NCBI GenBank assembly: GCA_038251425.1
Contig: JBBSBI010000005.1
Location: forward strand, 17,312-81,311
DNA from: JBBRRP01 sp038251425
GTDB lineage: Bacteria; Myxococcota_A; Polyangia; Polyangiales; Polyangiaceae
DNA: 64,000 bases
Direction of reading: 5' to 3'
In this document: one piece after another, positions 34,312 through 42,866 of the stretch
Position numbering within the stretch: position 1 is the first letter of the stretch
Layout of the letters: the number at the start of each line of letters is the position of its first letter
Notes under the pieces: model-generated
Seen by the model: only the letters and a program-made list of their open reading frames with translations
What the model was told of the DNA's origin: nothing
The model's database searches: none
Translations under genes and position numbers: made by a program

Positions 34312-35598
34312 TCAACCCTCGCGTGATTTCTCGGCCGTTCGGGAAGCAGCATACGCTACCAGAGGTCCTTCGTGGGGCGGTGGGTTGACTGCCTCGGATT
34401 GCGCACTGTCGTGTTCTCTCCTTGCTTCGGCGATGTTTGACGCGATGGCCGCGGCTTGGACGGCGGGTGCCCCCGCGGCGCGCCTCTCGAACTCACGCTC
34501 CCCGGCTTCGTCCAGCGCGCGGACTTCGGCGTCAGGAACGGACTCGCCCGGCAATTCAACGCGAAGTTCCTCGACGATCATTCGAATGCCGGCGGCCACG
34601 GGCAACGCCAAAAGAGCGCCCACGATGCCGAGCAGATTGCCTCCGACCAAGAGCGCAATCATCACGACCGCGGCCGGCAGTCGAAGTACCCTGCCGTAAA
34701 TGCGAGGGATAATGAAGCGACTCTCGATCTCTTGATAGACGGCCAGAAATACGAGGACCACCACAGCAACTGTTGTCCCGCGCGACAACGCGGCGAGACA
34801 GGCCGGGACGCACGCCAAGATGGCGCCAACGTAGGGCAGCACGTCGACGAGTCCCGCGAACAGGGAAAGTGCGAGCGCATTCGGGACGCGAGCCACGGTC
34901 AGCACCGCAAACGTGAACACCGCCATCATCAGCGAAGTGATGAATTGACCTCGCATGTAGCCACCAACGATCGTCTCGAGGTTCAAGAGAATCCGCGCCA
35001 CACGGACGTGATGGCCGCGCGGAATCAACGCGAAGACGCCACCTCGCAATCGATCGCGATCGATCATGAAGTACAACGCAAGGAAGAACGATGTGACCGC
35101 ATACGCGCAAACCTCCACGACCTTGGATGAATAGGCGAACCCCAGGTGCCCCAACGAGGCGACCACGTCAGTGGCGTTCATCTCGCGCAGCGAGCGACCG
35201 AGAGGCGCACCGAAGGGCGATCTTTCCAGATATTCTGCGACGTACATTTGCGTCTCCGGAAGACGCTCCACCATGCTCGATGCCTGCGCAACGAAGCGAG
35301 GCACCGTGAGGAACAAAAAGAGACCTGCGATGACGAAATGGCTCACGAAAACAAGCGCAATCGCGTGATTTCGGCGCATCCGCCGGCGCTCGAGAAAGGC
35401 GACGAACGGATTCAGCGTGCCAACGATCATGAGACCGACGGAGATGACCAATAAAACGGGCCAAAGATGGGCAAAGAGCCAAACTCCACCGACGGCAACC
35501 AGCGCGAACAAGAAGGTCCGCCCGTTCAGCTCCACATGTAAAGACGTGTGGGTCACAGAACGCGCTGCGTCGAGCAGGCTTCTGGGGCGAACCCTCAT
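34312..35598 (-). CDS. AI-2E family (PerM/TqsA-type) transporter
   Basis: From the ATG at 35598 the protein has 428 residues. It has the family's eight-helix pattern: FLFALVAVGGVWLFAHLWPVLLVISVGLMIVGTLNPFV, then RRRMRRNHAIALVFV, then VVEVCAYAVTSFFLALYFMIDRDRL, then GYMRGQFITSLMMAVFTFAVL. The signature LFAGLVDVLPYVGAILACVPACLAAL and RFIIPRIYGRVLRLPAAVVMIALLVGGNLLGIVGALLALPVAA follow. Members export signals or ions; the substrate here cannot be told. A charged tail of about 70 residues follows the last helix. It lies 68 bases upstream of the NO reductase on the same strand. Confidence 0.9.
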   Translation of the reverse strand: MRVRPRSLLDAARSVTHTSLHVELNGRTFLFALVAVGGVWLFAHLWPVLLVISVGLMIVGTLNPFVAFLERRRMRRNHAIALVFVSHFVIAGLFLFLTVPRFVAQASSMVERLPETQMYVAEYLERSPFGAPLGRSLREMNATDVVASLGHLGFAYSSKVVEVCAYAVTSFFLALYFMIDRDRLRGGVFALIPRGHHVRVARILLNLETIVGGYMRGQFITSLMMAVFTFAVLTVARVPNALALSLFAGLVDVLPYVGAILACVPACLAALSRGTTVAVVVLVFLAVYQEIESRFIIPRIYGRVLRLPAAVVMIALLVGGNLLGIVGALLALPVAAGIRMIVEELRVELPGESVPDAEVRALDEAGEREFERRAAGAPAVQAAAIASNIAEARREHDSAQSEAVNPPPHEGPLVAYAASRTAEKSREG

Positions 35599-35997
35599 CG
35601 CCCTCTCAACCTGACTCGTTCGCGGGCTTTCATCCTGATCTCCGATGCGAGGTGGGAAATAAAGCGTTAAGCTTAGGCGCTGCGGCCGACACCACGCATG
35701 TGTTCGTCGGCATAGCAAGGGTCGAGCCACCGAGATTCACAACAGAAAACCTGGAATTGTGGGTACTTCGACGCATCGGTGGGGCGCCAATGCGCCACTG
35801 AGGCGATTTTGCAGCACACCAGGCGGGGAGTTGGCCGCGCTACCGGAAGCCCCCCGTGCGTCCGAGAGAGATCGTCAGCATCCTTACTACCTTTTTATGA
35901 CAAAGGGCACCCTCGGGCAGCGAAGCTCGGGGTCGCTAAGAGCGGCTCGCCGATCGTGACCTCCGCGCTGGGATTGGGAATGTGCTAACGCACAAGC
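35599..35997. other. 399-base gap without a supported gene
   Basis: The gap lies between the divergent AI-2E permease and MurE-like genes. Short plus-strand frames (35759-35959, 35779-35988) are present but have no ribosome binding site or recognisable sequence. A stop at 35986 in the MurE-like frame rules out a longer N-terminus for that protein. No repeats or hairpins stood out. Confidence 0.5.
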
Positions 35998-37200
35998 GTG
36001 CCTGCACCGCTCCCACCCCCTCCGGAATGGGCGAGCTCGCTTCTGAGCGTGGGTATAACTGGCACCAATGGCAAGACTTCGACGACCATCATGGTAGCTC
36101 GTCTGCTCGGGCTTCTGGCGCGACCTGTGGCGAGCGTGACCACTCTTGGCTGCTTTCTAGACAACGAACGGCTGACTGCACCTCGCCATTACGCGGGCTT
36201 TTTGGCTACCATGGATCGGTGTCGAGCTCTTGGCGGACGTTACGCTGCACTCGAACTCACGAGCGAAGCCTTGGCGCTCGGTTTCGCCAAAGCTTGGCCG
36301 TGCCGAGTTGGAGCTTTCACCAACTTGAGTCTTGATCACTCGGATGCGCACGGTTCAATGGAGCATTACCTGGCTTCGAAGGCTCAGCTATTCATGTCGT
36401 TGCCCGCTTTTGGCACCGCCGTGCTCAACGCTTGTGATCAGAATGCGGCGCTCTTGACGGAAGTTCTCGGAGAGGGCGTGGACGTGATTCGGTACGGCCT
36501 AGGGTCACGCGGTCCCGCATGGGCTGCCTTGGATTTGGCTGCGGAAAGGCCAGAAATCAGCTTTGAAGGGACTCGGGCGGCGTTGTGTCCTTCGCCCCGC
36601 TTCCCCGATCTGCCGTCGCATCTCGAGCTCCAGATGATTGGCGAGGTATTCGTAGAAAACGCGTTAGCCGCGTTGGGGGTTGCACTTGCATTGGGAGTAA
36701 CGCCCGCTCGTGCTGTTGATGAGCTGGCGCGCATTCCGCCGCCACCGGGGAGATTCCAAGTCGTGAAGCGGAAGCCGTACATCATTGTCGATTATGCACA
36801 CACGCCAGACGCACTTGCTCGCACGCTTGCCACCGCGCGTCAGCTCTGTCGAGGCACTGTTACGGTGGTGTTTGGAGCCGGTGGAGATCGTGACAAACAA
36901 AAACGGCCCTTGCTCGGCAGAGCAGCGCGCGCCGCTGACCGTATCGTCCTCACCTCCGACAATCCGCGCAGCGAGCCGCCGGAGAGGATCATGGATGAAA
37001 TCGCCAATGGCGTTGGGGCGCATGCTGACCTCGAACGCGACGTTGACCGGGCCCGGGCTATTCGCTCAGCCATTCATGGTGCCGACAGCGAAGATTTGGT
37101 GCTCATCGCCGGAAGGGGACACGAGCAAAGCCAGGAAGTGAACGGGAGTCACTTTGCCCTCTCGGACGTAGCCATCGTCCAGGAGCTTGCGCTCCGTTAA
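35998..37200 (+). CDS. MurE-like Mur ligase lacking the N-terminal UDP-substrate domain
   Basis: The 400 residues start at GTG 35998, just after an in-frame stop, and enter the ATPase domain within about 17 residues: LLSVGITGTNGKTSTTIMVARL. The central Mur domain continues with YAALELTSEALALGF, NLSLDHSDAHGSMEHYLASKAQLF and NALAALGVALALGV. The C-terminal domain has PPPGRFQVVKRKPYIIVDYAHTPDAL, VVFGAGGDRDKQKRPLLGRAA, TSDNPRSEPPERI with the DNPR motif that recognises meso-diaminopimelate in MurE, and IAGRGHEQSQ. Canonical MurE has about 490 residues with an N-terminal domain of about 100 that binds UDP-MurNAc-dipeptide. It is absent here, and the gene is outside any cell-wall cluster. A different acceptor is plausible. 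Confidence 0.85.
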   Translation: MPAPLPPPPEWASSLLSVGITGTNGKTSTTIMVARLLGLLARPVASVTTLGCFLDNERLTAPRHYAGFLATMDRCRALGGRYAALELTSEALALGFAKAWPCRVGAFTNLSLDHSDAHGSMEHYLASKAQLFMSLPAFGTAVLNACDQNAALLTEVLGEGVDVIRYGLGSRGPAWAALDLAAERPEISFEGTRAALCPSPRFPDLPSHLELQMIGEVFVENALAALGVALALGVTPARAVDELARIPPPPGRFQVVKRKPYIIVDYAHTPDALARTLATARQLCRGTVTVVFGAGGDRDKQKRPLLGRAARAADRIVLTSDNPRSEPPERIMDEIANGVGAHADLERDVDRARAIRSAIHGADSEDLVLIAGRGHEQSQEVNGSHFALSDVAIVQELALR

Positions 37201-37390
37201 CCCCGCTTTCAGATCCTGCGTAGCCAAGATTCTCGTGGGGCAATCTGCGGCAATGGGACAAATACCCTCGTTTTGAAAGGCCTCGGCCAGGTGTTTCTCC
37301 CGCTTTTGCGAAGGCACAGCACTTGCACACGACTCGGCACCCGAGAACCGCGTTCGACGTTGGGTTGGCGCTCTCGGGAGGAGTGCTCCC

Positions 37391-38131
37391 ATGTTCGTTG
37401 ATCGATCCAAGTTCTTAATCATGACCGGAATGCTAGCTTCCGGTGGCCTGGGCATGTTGGCATGTGACCGCTTTGCCAATTCCGACCGTCCGGCGTCACC
37501 GCCCGTAGCCGCCCCGACGGCAAACGCTTTGCCAGCCTTGCCGATGGCGGTGGAGATCATCGAGCCTGCTGCGTCACCAGGCACGCCGGTTTGCGATGAC
37601 AATTCGGGGACGCCCGAGGAGTGTCCGACCGTGGGCCCTTCCGACGAAGGGGTCTGTCCGAATCTCGTCTTCAAACGTTGTGGCGACTTCAAGGTTGCGA
37701 TGAAGCCGCGAGTGGCGGCTCAAGCCGTGGCTTGCCTAAGAGCGCTCAAAGGGAACGAACGCTGTGATTCGGCGCGGATCAATCAGTGCGGTCACGCCGC
37801 GCTCATGTCAGCCTGCCCAGAGCCCTTGCGGCCAAAAAAAGGGCAGCTGCAAGTTTCTTCACCTGCTAACGGCGCCCAGCTAGCTACCGTCACGATCACG
37901 CCTGACACCACGCCAGATCCTTCGCCCATTGCAGCGGCCTGCAATAATGTGCTGAGGAGCTGCGGCGAAAGATCGCTTGGGCCATCCTTGGCTGACTGCC
38001 GCCAAACCCTGGCAGGAATGACCGAAAGTGGACGCTTGAACATGGTGGACTGCGTGAGCGCCCACTGCCTTGATCGCGGTCTCTACGGTTGCGAAGCCAT
38101 GCCCCGAGACGTTACCGCCCAGCAACGCTAG
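37391..38131 (+). CDS. Secreted Cys-rich protein of unknown function
   Basis: The 246 residues begin with a signal-like segment (RSKFLIMTGMLASGGLGMLAC) whose Cys might be lipidated, although the lipobox is weak. A Pro/Ala-rich linker to about residue 65 follows, then two Cys-rich modules. The first holds VCDDNSG, ECPTV, VCPNL, RCGDF, ACLRA, RCDSA, QCGHA and ACPEP. The second holds ACNNV, SCGER, DCRQT, DCVSA, HCLDR and GCEAM. The modules look internally related and recall the small protein at 31616-31867. The 190 bases upstream show no gene. The 3' end overlaps the convergent kinase gene by 20 bases. Confidence 0.8.
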   Translation: MFVDRSKFLIMTGMLASGGLGMLACDRFANSDRPASPPVAAPTANALPALPMAVEIIEPAASPGTPVCDDNSGTPEECPTVGPSDEGVCPNLVFKRCGDFKVAMKPRVAAQAVACLRALKGNERCDSARINQCGHAALMSACPEPLRPKKGQLQVSSPANGAQLATVTITPDTTPDPSPIAAACNNVLRSCGERSLGPSLADCRQTLAGMTESGRLNMVDCVSAHCLDRGLYGCEAMPRDVTAQQR

Positions 38132-39368
38132 CTCGGGCTTTGGTTAAGCCGGCGGACTTCGAACGCTCGCCGGCTACGTGCTGGATTGTGCTGACAAGAT
38201 CGTCCAAGTTAACCGGCTTGACCAAAAAACGATCGGCCCCAAGCGACGACAAGCGTTGCCATTCGCGCGGCCCACCGGAACCTGTGAGCACGATGATCCC
38301 TACCGAACCAGCGTTTGGCCCGGACCTCAGTCGCTCTGTCACCGCCATCCCATCCAACACAGGCATCGAGAGGTCCACAATCACGACTGAAGCGGGGCGC
38401 TGGTCAAAAGACTGAAGCGCGGTCCAGCCGTCAGCCACGCATTCAACTTCCGCCCCAGGGAACGCCCGTCGCAAGAAGAGATTCAACACATCACGAAGGT
38501 TCGGATCATCCTCGGCAACTAGAATTCTGGCGGGGTCGTGGCTTATCGCCTGTGCCTTCACCAACGACTGCCGAAATTCCTCAACGGTCGCGGTGCGGCC
38601 GTTCGGATCCTTCACAAGGGCACTCAGGAGCACCTCATCAAATGCTCTGAGGTTTGGCTGATTGTCACTCGGCACAGGCACTTTGAACGAAGCATGCTGA
38701 ACCGCAAGGCCCGACGCATGGTCGGCGAAAAAGGGCGGCGCACCGACCAAAAGTTCGTACGCAACGCAGCCCAAAGAGTAGACATCGCTCTTGGCAGTTG
38801 CACCCTCTGTGCGGTCGCCGAATTGGAGCTCGGGCGCGATGTAGCCCGGTGTTCCCGCACTATCATTCGCCCCTTCGCCGTCGTGGACGGCCAGCCCGAA
38901 ATCGGAAATTCGAGCGCGGAGATGAGTGCGATCAAGCAGGATATTGCTTGGCTTGATATCCCTATGAATCGTCCCAGCCTCGTGAATCGCGATCACTCCA
39001 TCGCAGATCTGATCCAATATGCTCAGGGATGTCTGACGGTCAGGAGGCGAAGGCTGCTTCCCACGCCATGAATCCAAACTCTGACCATCGACGAGTTCCA
39101 TGACAATGAACGGACTGGCTTGGTGCTCGCCGAAAGCGTGAATGCTCACCACGTTCGGATGGCTGACGAGCGCCATCGCACGGGCTTCGAATTTGAAACG
39201 TTTGCGAAACGCATCGGTCCGAAATGCCTTTCGGATGAGCTTGATCGCCACCTTTCTCTGCAGAATTTCGTCAAATGCGGAATAAACCACCCCCATCGAT
39301 CCGCGCCCCAGCTCCCCTACCACGCGATAGTTCTCACCTAAGGATGTGTTGAGAGAAGTACCAGCCAC
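38112..39368 (-). CDS. Ser/Thr protein kinase fused to a C-terminal response-regulator receiver domain
   Basis: Numbering is from the GTG at 39368 (419 residues). The kinase domain has the Gly loop GRGSMG (21-26), VAIK with Lys43, the catalytic HRDIKPSN (135-142), DFG (156-158) and GTPGYIAPE, all intact. From about residue 285 a receiver domain follows: ARILVAEDDPNLRDVLNLFL, the phosphoacceptor Asp in VVIVDLSMPVLDGM, Thr in IVLTGSGG, and Lys in FLVKPVN. A short tail ends the protein. The frame runs upstream to 39611 but those residues look non-coding. The fusion joins Hanks-type and two-component signalling in one polypeptide. No membrane helix is present, so it is cytoplasmic. Confidence 0.9.
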   Translation of the reverse strand: MAGTSLNTSLGENYRVVGELGRGSMGVVYSAFDEILQRKVAIKLIRKAFRTDAFRKRFKFEARAMALVSHPNVVSIHAFGEHQASPFIVMELVDGQSLDSWRGKQPSPPDRQTSLSILDQICDGVIAIHEAGTIHRDIKPSNILLDRTHLRARISDFGLAVHDGEGANDSAGTPGYIAPELQFGDRTEGATAKSDVYSLGCVAYELLVGAPPFFADHASGLAVQHASFKVPVPSDNQPNLRAFDEVLLSALVKDPNGRTATVEEFRQSLVKAQAISHDPARILVAEDDPNLRDVLNLFLRRAFPGAEVECVADGWTALQSFDQRPASVVIVDLSMPVLDGMAVTERLRSGPNAGSVGIIVLTGSGGPREWQRLSSLGADRFLVKPVNLDDLVSTIQHVAGERSKSAGLTKARASVAGR

Positions 39369-39628
39369 CTGAAGTCGCCGTGCACGCCTCGTGCCGCTGC
39401 ACGCCACGGCCGAAAATCGAACAGTCTTGCAAACTGCCGCGATCCATCGCTGCTGTGAGTCACACCTACTGTGGCTAAAACGCACATGCGAACCAAAGCG
39501 CCGCGGTGGCGTATGCTGCCTCGGCCCCCCACCGGCAGAGTTACGCCAATCGAGCGCCATCGCTGGTCCAAACTGCAACGTGGCATGGGACTTGTAGGGG
39601 GTTCTCCGCAACTGAATCGGAGGACTCC

Positions 39629-39895
39629 ATGGGAATTTTAGTATTCGTCATTTTTGGTGTAATTGTAGGGTTTCTGGCTCGGGCGCTGATGCCCGGGCGC
39701 CAGAGTATGGGGGTTATCGCGACAGCCCTGCTCGGGGTTGCGGGCTCGTTCATTGGTGGCTTCCTCGGAAGTTTGATCAGTGATCGACGCGTAACGGAGC
39801 TGCACACGGCGGGATTGATCGGCAGTATTCTAGGAGCGATTCTGCTGCTTGCGCTTGGAAAGAGCCTCCTAGGCTCACGCCGCGGCACCATCTAA
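39629..39895 (+). CDS. GlsB/YeaQ/YmgE family stress-associated membrane protein
   Basis: The ATG at 39629 follows a strong GGAGGA site. The 88 residues form three hydrophobic helices with the family pattern: GILVFVIFGVIVGFLARALMPGRQ, SMGVIATALLGVAGSFIGGFLGSLI and TAGLIGSILGAILLLALGKSLLG. Members are stress-induced inner-membrane proteins of unknown biochemical role. The stop shares one base with the start of the lectin-like gene (TAATG), so the two are probably co-translated. The genes look unrelated in function. Confidence 0.9.
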   Translation: MGILVFVIFGVIVGFLARALMPGRQSMGVIATALLGVAGSFIGGFLGSLISDRRVTELHTAGLIGSILGAILLLALGKSLLGSRRGTI

Positions 39896-40917
39896 TGCAT
39901 AGTTCACTAAACCTTGGTCCATCGGGCAAAACTTGGGCGGCTTTGGTTGGCATCGCGGCTCTCTATGCGTGCTCTTCGGAGGGCGATAGTAGCCTATTTA
40001 CCAGTATTTCCGTGAGCGCCACGGATGCCGTCGCGTCGGGGCGTGCGGGGCATGCCAACTCGGGCGGGAATGGTTCGGAAGTTAGCTTGACGCCGCCAGG
40101 AAGCGGCGGAAAACGCAACGGAAACATAGCCGGAGCTGGCCTCGGTGTGGGAGGTGCTACTGGGAGTTTCGGTGGCATATTCTGGGCCTCCGGCGGCGTT
40201 CCCGGCAGCGTGTCTGGTGGCGTTAGCAGCAATGACGGTCCATTGGCGGCTGGCGGGAGTGTGGGTGGCAGCGTCCCGATGGTTGGTGGTGGCGGCGCAC
40301 CCGGATCGAGTTCTGGTGCTGGCGGCGCACCCGGTCCATCGAGTTCTGGTGGGGCTGGCATGGGCGGCGCACCCGGTCCATCGAGTTCTGGTGGGGCTGG
40401 CGGGGGCGGTGCGGTTTCGATGTGTCAGACGGGTAGCGTCGACCGTTGCGACGGCCGAGATCAAAATTGCAAGGATGGGATCGCCGATGAACATCGTCCC
40501 GAGGGCTGCAAAGGAGTCAGTTTTGGCGATCACGGGTATATGTTCTGCCTCTACAATTCCAATCGTGGGGAGGCTCGCACGCTGTGCGAACGGAATGGGC
40601 TCTATCTGGCTTCAATCGATAGCGCCTTGGAGAACGCATGGGTGCGCGCGACAGCTAAAGGCCTTGCCATAGAAACGGCCTGGCTTGGTGCGCGTGACAC
40701 AGCGGCGGAGGGTACATGGCTTTGGATCGACGGCCGCCAATTTTGGCAAGGCAACGCTGCAGGAGCACCTATAGGGGGCAAATACGCAGCGTGGTTCAGC
40801 TCGCAACCAAACAACGATGGCGGCGCGCAAGATTGTCTGCTCATGCGTTCCGACGGCCTCTGGGAGGCCATCGAATGCTCCGAGCCTCAATCAGGGTTTG
40901 TCTGCCGCGCTGATTGA
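39895..40917 (+). CDS. C-type lectin-like lipoprotein with Gly-rich repeat linker
   Basis: The 340 residues start with a signal and Cys (WAALVGIAALYAC, lipobox-like). A linker of about 140 residues rich in Gly, Ser and Pro contains tandem units (see repeat at 40291-40404). A Cys-containing segment CQTGSVDRCDGRDQNCKDGI resembles a MopE-type Asp/Cys motif. The C-terminal 130 residues are a C-type lectin fold: YMFCLYNSNRGEARTLCERNGLYLASIDS, TAWLGARDTAAEGTWLWIDGRQFW and DCLLMRSDGLWEAIECSEPQSGFVC, with the paired Cys expected. The protein would sit at the outer surface and bind sugar or ice-like ligands; the ligand is unknown. Confidence 0.87.
   Translation: MHSSLNLGPSGKTWAALVGIAALYACSSEGDSSLFTSISVSATDAVASGRAGHANSGGNGSEVSLTPPGSGGKRNGNIAGAGLGVGGATGSFGGIFWASGGVPGSVSGGVSSNDGPLAAGGSVGGSVPMVGGGGAPGSSSGAGGAPGPSSSGGAGMGGAPGPSSSGGAGGGGAVSMCQTGSVDRCDGRDQNCKDGIADEHRPEGCKGVSFGDHGYMFCLYNSNRGEARTLCERNGLYLASIDSALENAWVRATAKGLAIETAWLGARDTAAEGTWLWIDGRQFWQGNAAGAPIGGKYAAWFSSQPNNDGGAQDCLLMRSDGLWEAIECSEPQSGFVCRAD
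40291..40404 (+). repeat. Coding tandem repeat in the lectin lipoprotein linker
   Basis: A shorter first unit of 30 bases (40291-40320) is followed by two units of 42 bases (40321-40362 and 40363-40404) that differ only at the last positions. Each begins GGCGGCGCACCCGG and encodes GGAPGPSSSGGAG-type residues. The near identity at DNA level points to recent slippage or unequal exchange and to likely length variation among strains. Confidence 0.9.
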
Positions 40918-40937
40918 GGGGGATTGCAGCGCTCAGT

Positions 40938-41345
40938 CTATGCGCGCCCTGTACTCACAAGGAACTCAAGCTCTTCGTCTGTGATCGGCTCGCCCGCCAT
41001 CAGGTACTCGGATAAGCTGTGTGTGCGAATGGATGCAGGGCGCGCTTCCGTCGCACGTGAGAGCCATTCACGCCCGAGTGCGTCGGAATGGAATGAATCG
41101 TAGGGCTCCCAATCGGTGCCATCGCCGTTCCGCAGGCTGTCGCCGTACAGAGTGCTCACGAGCTCTTCGTCAGCCAAGGCGTCAGCTTCAAATAGAAAGG
41201 GGTGGTCCCAAGGCTGAAGCTCAGTGAAACGACCTGGAAGCGTGGCTTGTTCGTGGATGCCTGGCTGTTTCAGCGTGAAGAAAAGAAGCGCGGTAGCGCC
41301 CACTGCGAGCGCCGAGACTCCGAATAGTATCCAAGGGTGTTTCAA
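40938..41345 (-). CDS. Small single-pass membrane protein, unknown function
   Basis: The 135 residues start MKHPWILFGVSALAVGATAL, one N-terminal helix, followed by an acidic soluble part (FLFEADALADEELVSTLYG, TDWEPYDSFHSDALGREWL) and an end with EPITDEELEFLVSTGRA. No family is recognised. The gene converges with the lectin gene. The 217 bases upstream, up to the kinase gene, hold no gene; they include a perfect 12-base palindrome TGCAATATTGCA at 41374-41385, about 30 bases before the start, which could be a regulator site. Confidence 0.75.
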   Translation of the reverse strand: MKHPWILFGVSALAVGATALLFFTLKQPGIHEQATLPGRFTELQPWDHPFLFEADALADEELVSTLYGDSLRNGDGTDWEPYDSFHSDALGREWLSRATEARPASIRTHSLSEYLMAGEPITDEELEFLVSTGRA

Positions 41346-41562
41346 GGGTTCCTCCGATTTGGTGTGAGTTCACTGCAATATTGCAATCAGCGTGCCGCGA
41401 CCGCTGCGGACAAATCCTGCTCTATTGCGAAGCTATTCAGGGGGCTCGTGAGCCACGATGAGGGTCTCACTGTTGCGTCGACGAGAATGCGTCGCCAAAT
41501 CGCCTCAACCGTGTCGCCCCTGCGTTCAACTGAACGATTCTTATTGGGGGAACGAAGGCGGC

Positions 41563-42777
41563 TCATGGCTCGACGAGCGTGAGCAAAGCCTGCACCCAAT
41601 GTGTGATGGTGGCCTCTGTTAGCAGCGCACAACGCGATGCCAAAGGCCACCAAACGTCAGGATTCAAGGCCGCAAACGTCCCGCCGACGGCCGCAATGGC
41701 TACAATGCACAGCCACAGCCCGAAGTTTGCAGATGTATTGAGCGGGACGACGGCGACAAGTTCTTCGTCGGGGATATCCGTAATATCCAATGCTTCAAGC
41801 TCAGGTATCGACGCGCTAGGAGCCTGGACCGAGTGCGCTCGTTCGGAGAGCTCGCCAGCGAAGGGTGCCAGGGCGGAAGCCAACTCTTGAACTCGTTGAT
41901 AGCGCAAGGTCGGATCCTTAGCCAAGCACCGGCTAACGATGTCTTCGATCTCCCGCGGCAGCTCCGCACGCAACTCCCGGAGCGCTCTGGGTTCTCCCGA
42001 AAGCACCAGTGCACACGTATGCGTCACGCTGCTTCCTTCAAACGCACTGACGCCCGAAAGGAGCTCGTAGAGCACTGTTCCTAATCCCCAAATATCCGCC
42101 CGCCCATCCACCACCGCAGCTCCTCCGAGCTGTTCTGGCGCCATATAGCTGGGAGTTCCGAGGGGGCCCTCTGGATTCGTCTGGTGTCGCTCCGGGTTGA
42201 TGCCCTTTGAAATGCCGAAATCCAGAATTTTGATTCTCTTGGCATTGCTACAGAAGAAAAGGTTCTCTGGCTTCGAATCCCGATGAACGACGCCTTTTTC
42301 GTGCGCTGCCTCGATACCCAGGCAAGCTTGGATCACAAAGGAAGCCGCCATGGCAATGGGGAGCGGACCCTCCGTTGTTAAGAACCCGCGCAAGTCCTGC
42401 CCCTGCAAGTACTCCATCACCATGAACGGCACTCCCGAGGGGAGGCGCCCATAGTCCAGGATGCGTGCAATGTGTTCGTTTTCGAGCGAGGCTAAAACAC
42501 GCCCCTCTTCCACGAATCGGAGGGCTAGCGACGGGTGGTGTGCCAGATCCTCACGCATCATCCTCACTACAACCAGCCGGTCCAACGCTATGTGGCGCGC
42601 GCGCCACACCACTGCTTGGCCACCCGTGGCAATATGCTCCAACAGCTCATACTTTTGATCGACGAGTTCGCCCGGCAAATAGGGAACGCTAGGTATGGGC
42701 GCGAGAAGCACGTCCGCTTCTGAAATGACGACGTCTTTCGTCACGAGGTGAAGTTGGGGAAAAATTGCAGGGTTCAC
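41563..42777 (-). CDS. Ser/Thr protein kinase-like protein with altered ATP-site Lys and C-terminal membrane helix
   Basis: The 404 residues contain a Hanks-type domain at about 42-310 and a helix at about 351-371 (NFGLWLCIVAIAAVGGTFAAL). Several core residues deviate. The Gly loop reads ATGGQAVVW, lacking the last Gly, and the VAIK Lys is replaced by Arg72 (LVVVRMMRE). The catalytic loop reads HRDSKPEN with Ser168 in place of Leu. The catalytic Asp167, Lys169, Asn172 and DFG (186-188) remain, as does GTPSYMAPEQLGG. Lys-to-Arg at this position usually abolishes or strongly lowers activity, so a pseudokinase or weak kinase is possible. The start is a GTG at 42777; an internal GTG near residue 23 is an alternative. 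Confidence 0.88.
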   Translation of the reverse strand: MNPAIFPQLHLVTKDVVISEADVLLAPIPSVPYLPGELVDQKYELLEHIATGGQAVVWRARHIALDRLVVVRMMREDLAHHPSLALRFVEEGRVLASLENEHIARILDYGRLPSGVPFMVMEYLQGQDLRGFLTTEGPLPIAMAASFVIQACLGIEAAHEKGVVHRDSKPENLFFCSNAKRIKILDFGISKGINPERHQTNPEGPLGTPSYMAPEQLGGAAVVDGRADIWGLGTVLYELLSGVSAFEGSSVTHTCALVLSGEPRALRELRAELPREIEDIVSRCLAKDPTLRYQRVQELASALAPFAGELSERAHSVQAPSASIPELEALDITDIPDEELVAVVPLNTSANFGLWLCIVAIAAVGGTFAALNPDVWWPLASRCALLTEATITHWVQALLTLVEP

Positions 42778-42866
42778 TTGAGGCTCTCGGCGTTATGCTT
42801 TGCACCGCGCGTGCCAGTTCCGACGGGCTAGCGCTTGACCGCACCTCCAGGCTACAGAGCACTCTC

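Noticed and set aside
37066..37692. 208-codon minus-strand open frame
   Set aside because: It overlaps the 3' end of the MurE-like gene and the 5' part of the Cys-rich gene, both better supported; no motif or ribosome binding site.
40261..40410. Possible CRISPR-like repeat array
   Set aside because: The units are directly adjacent without spacers, stay in frame and encode a Gly/Ser/Pro linker; no cas gene is present.
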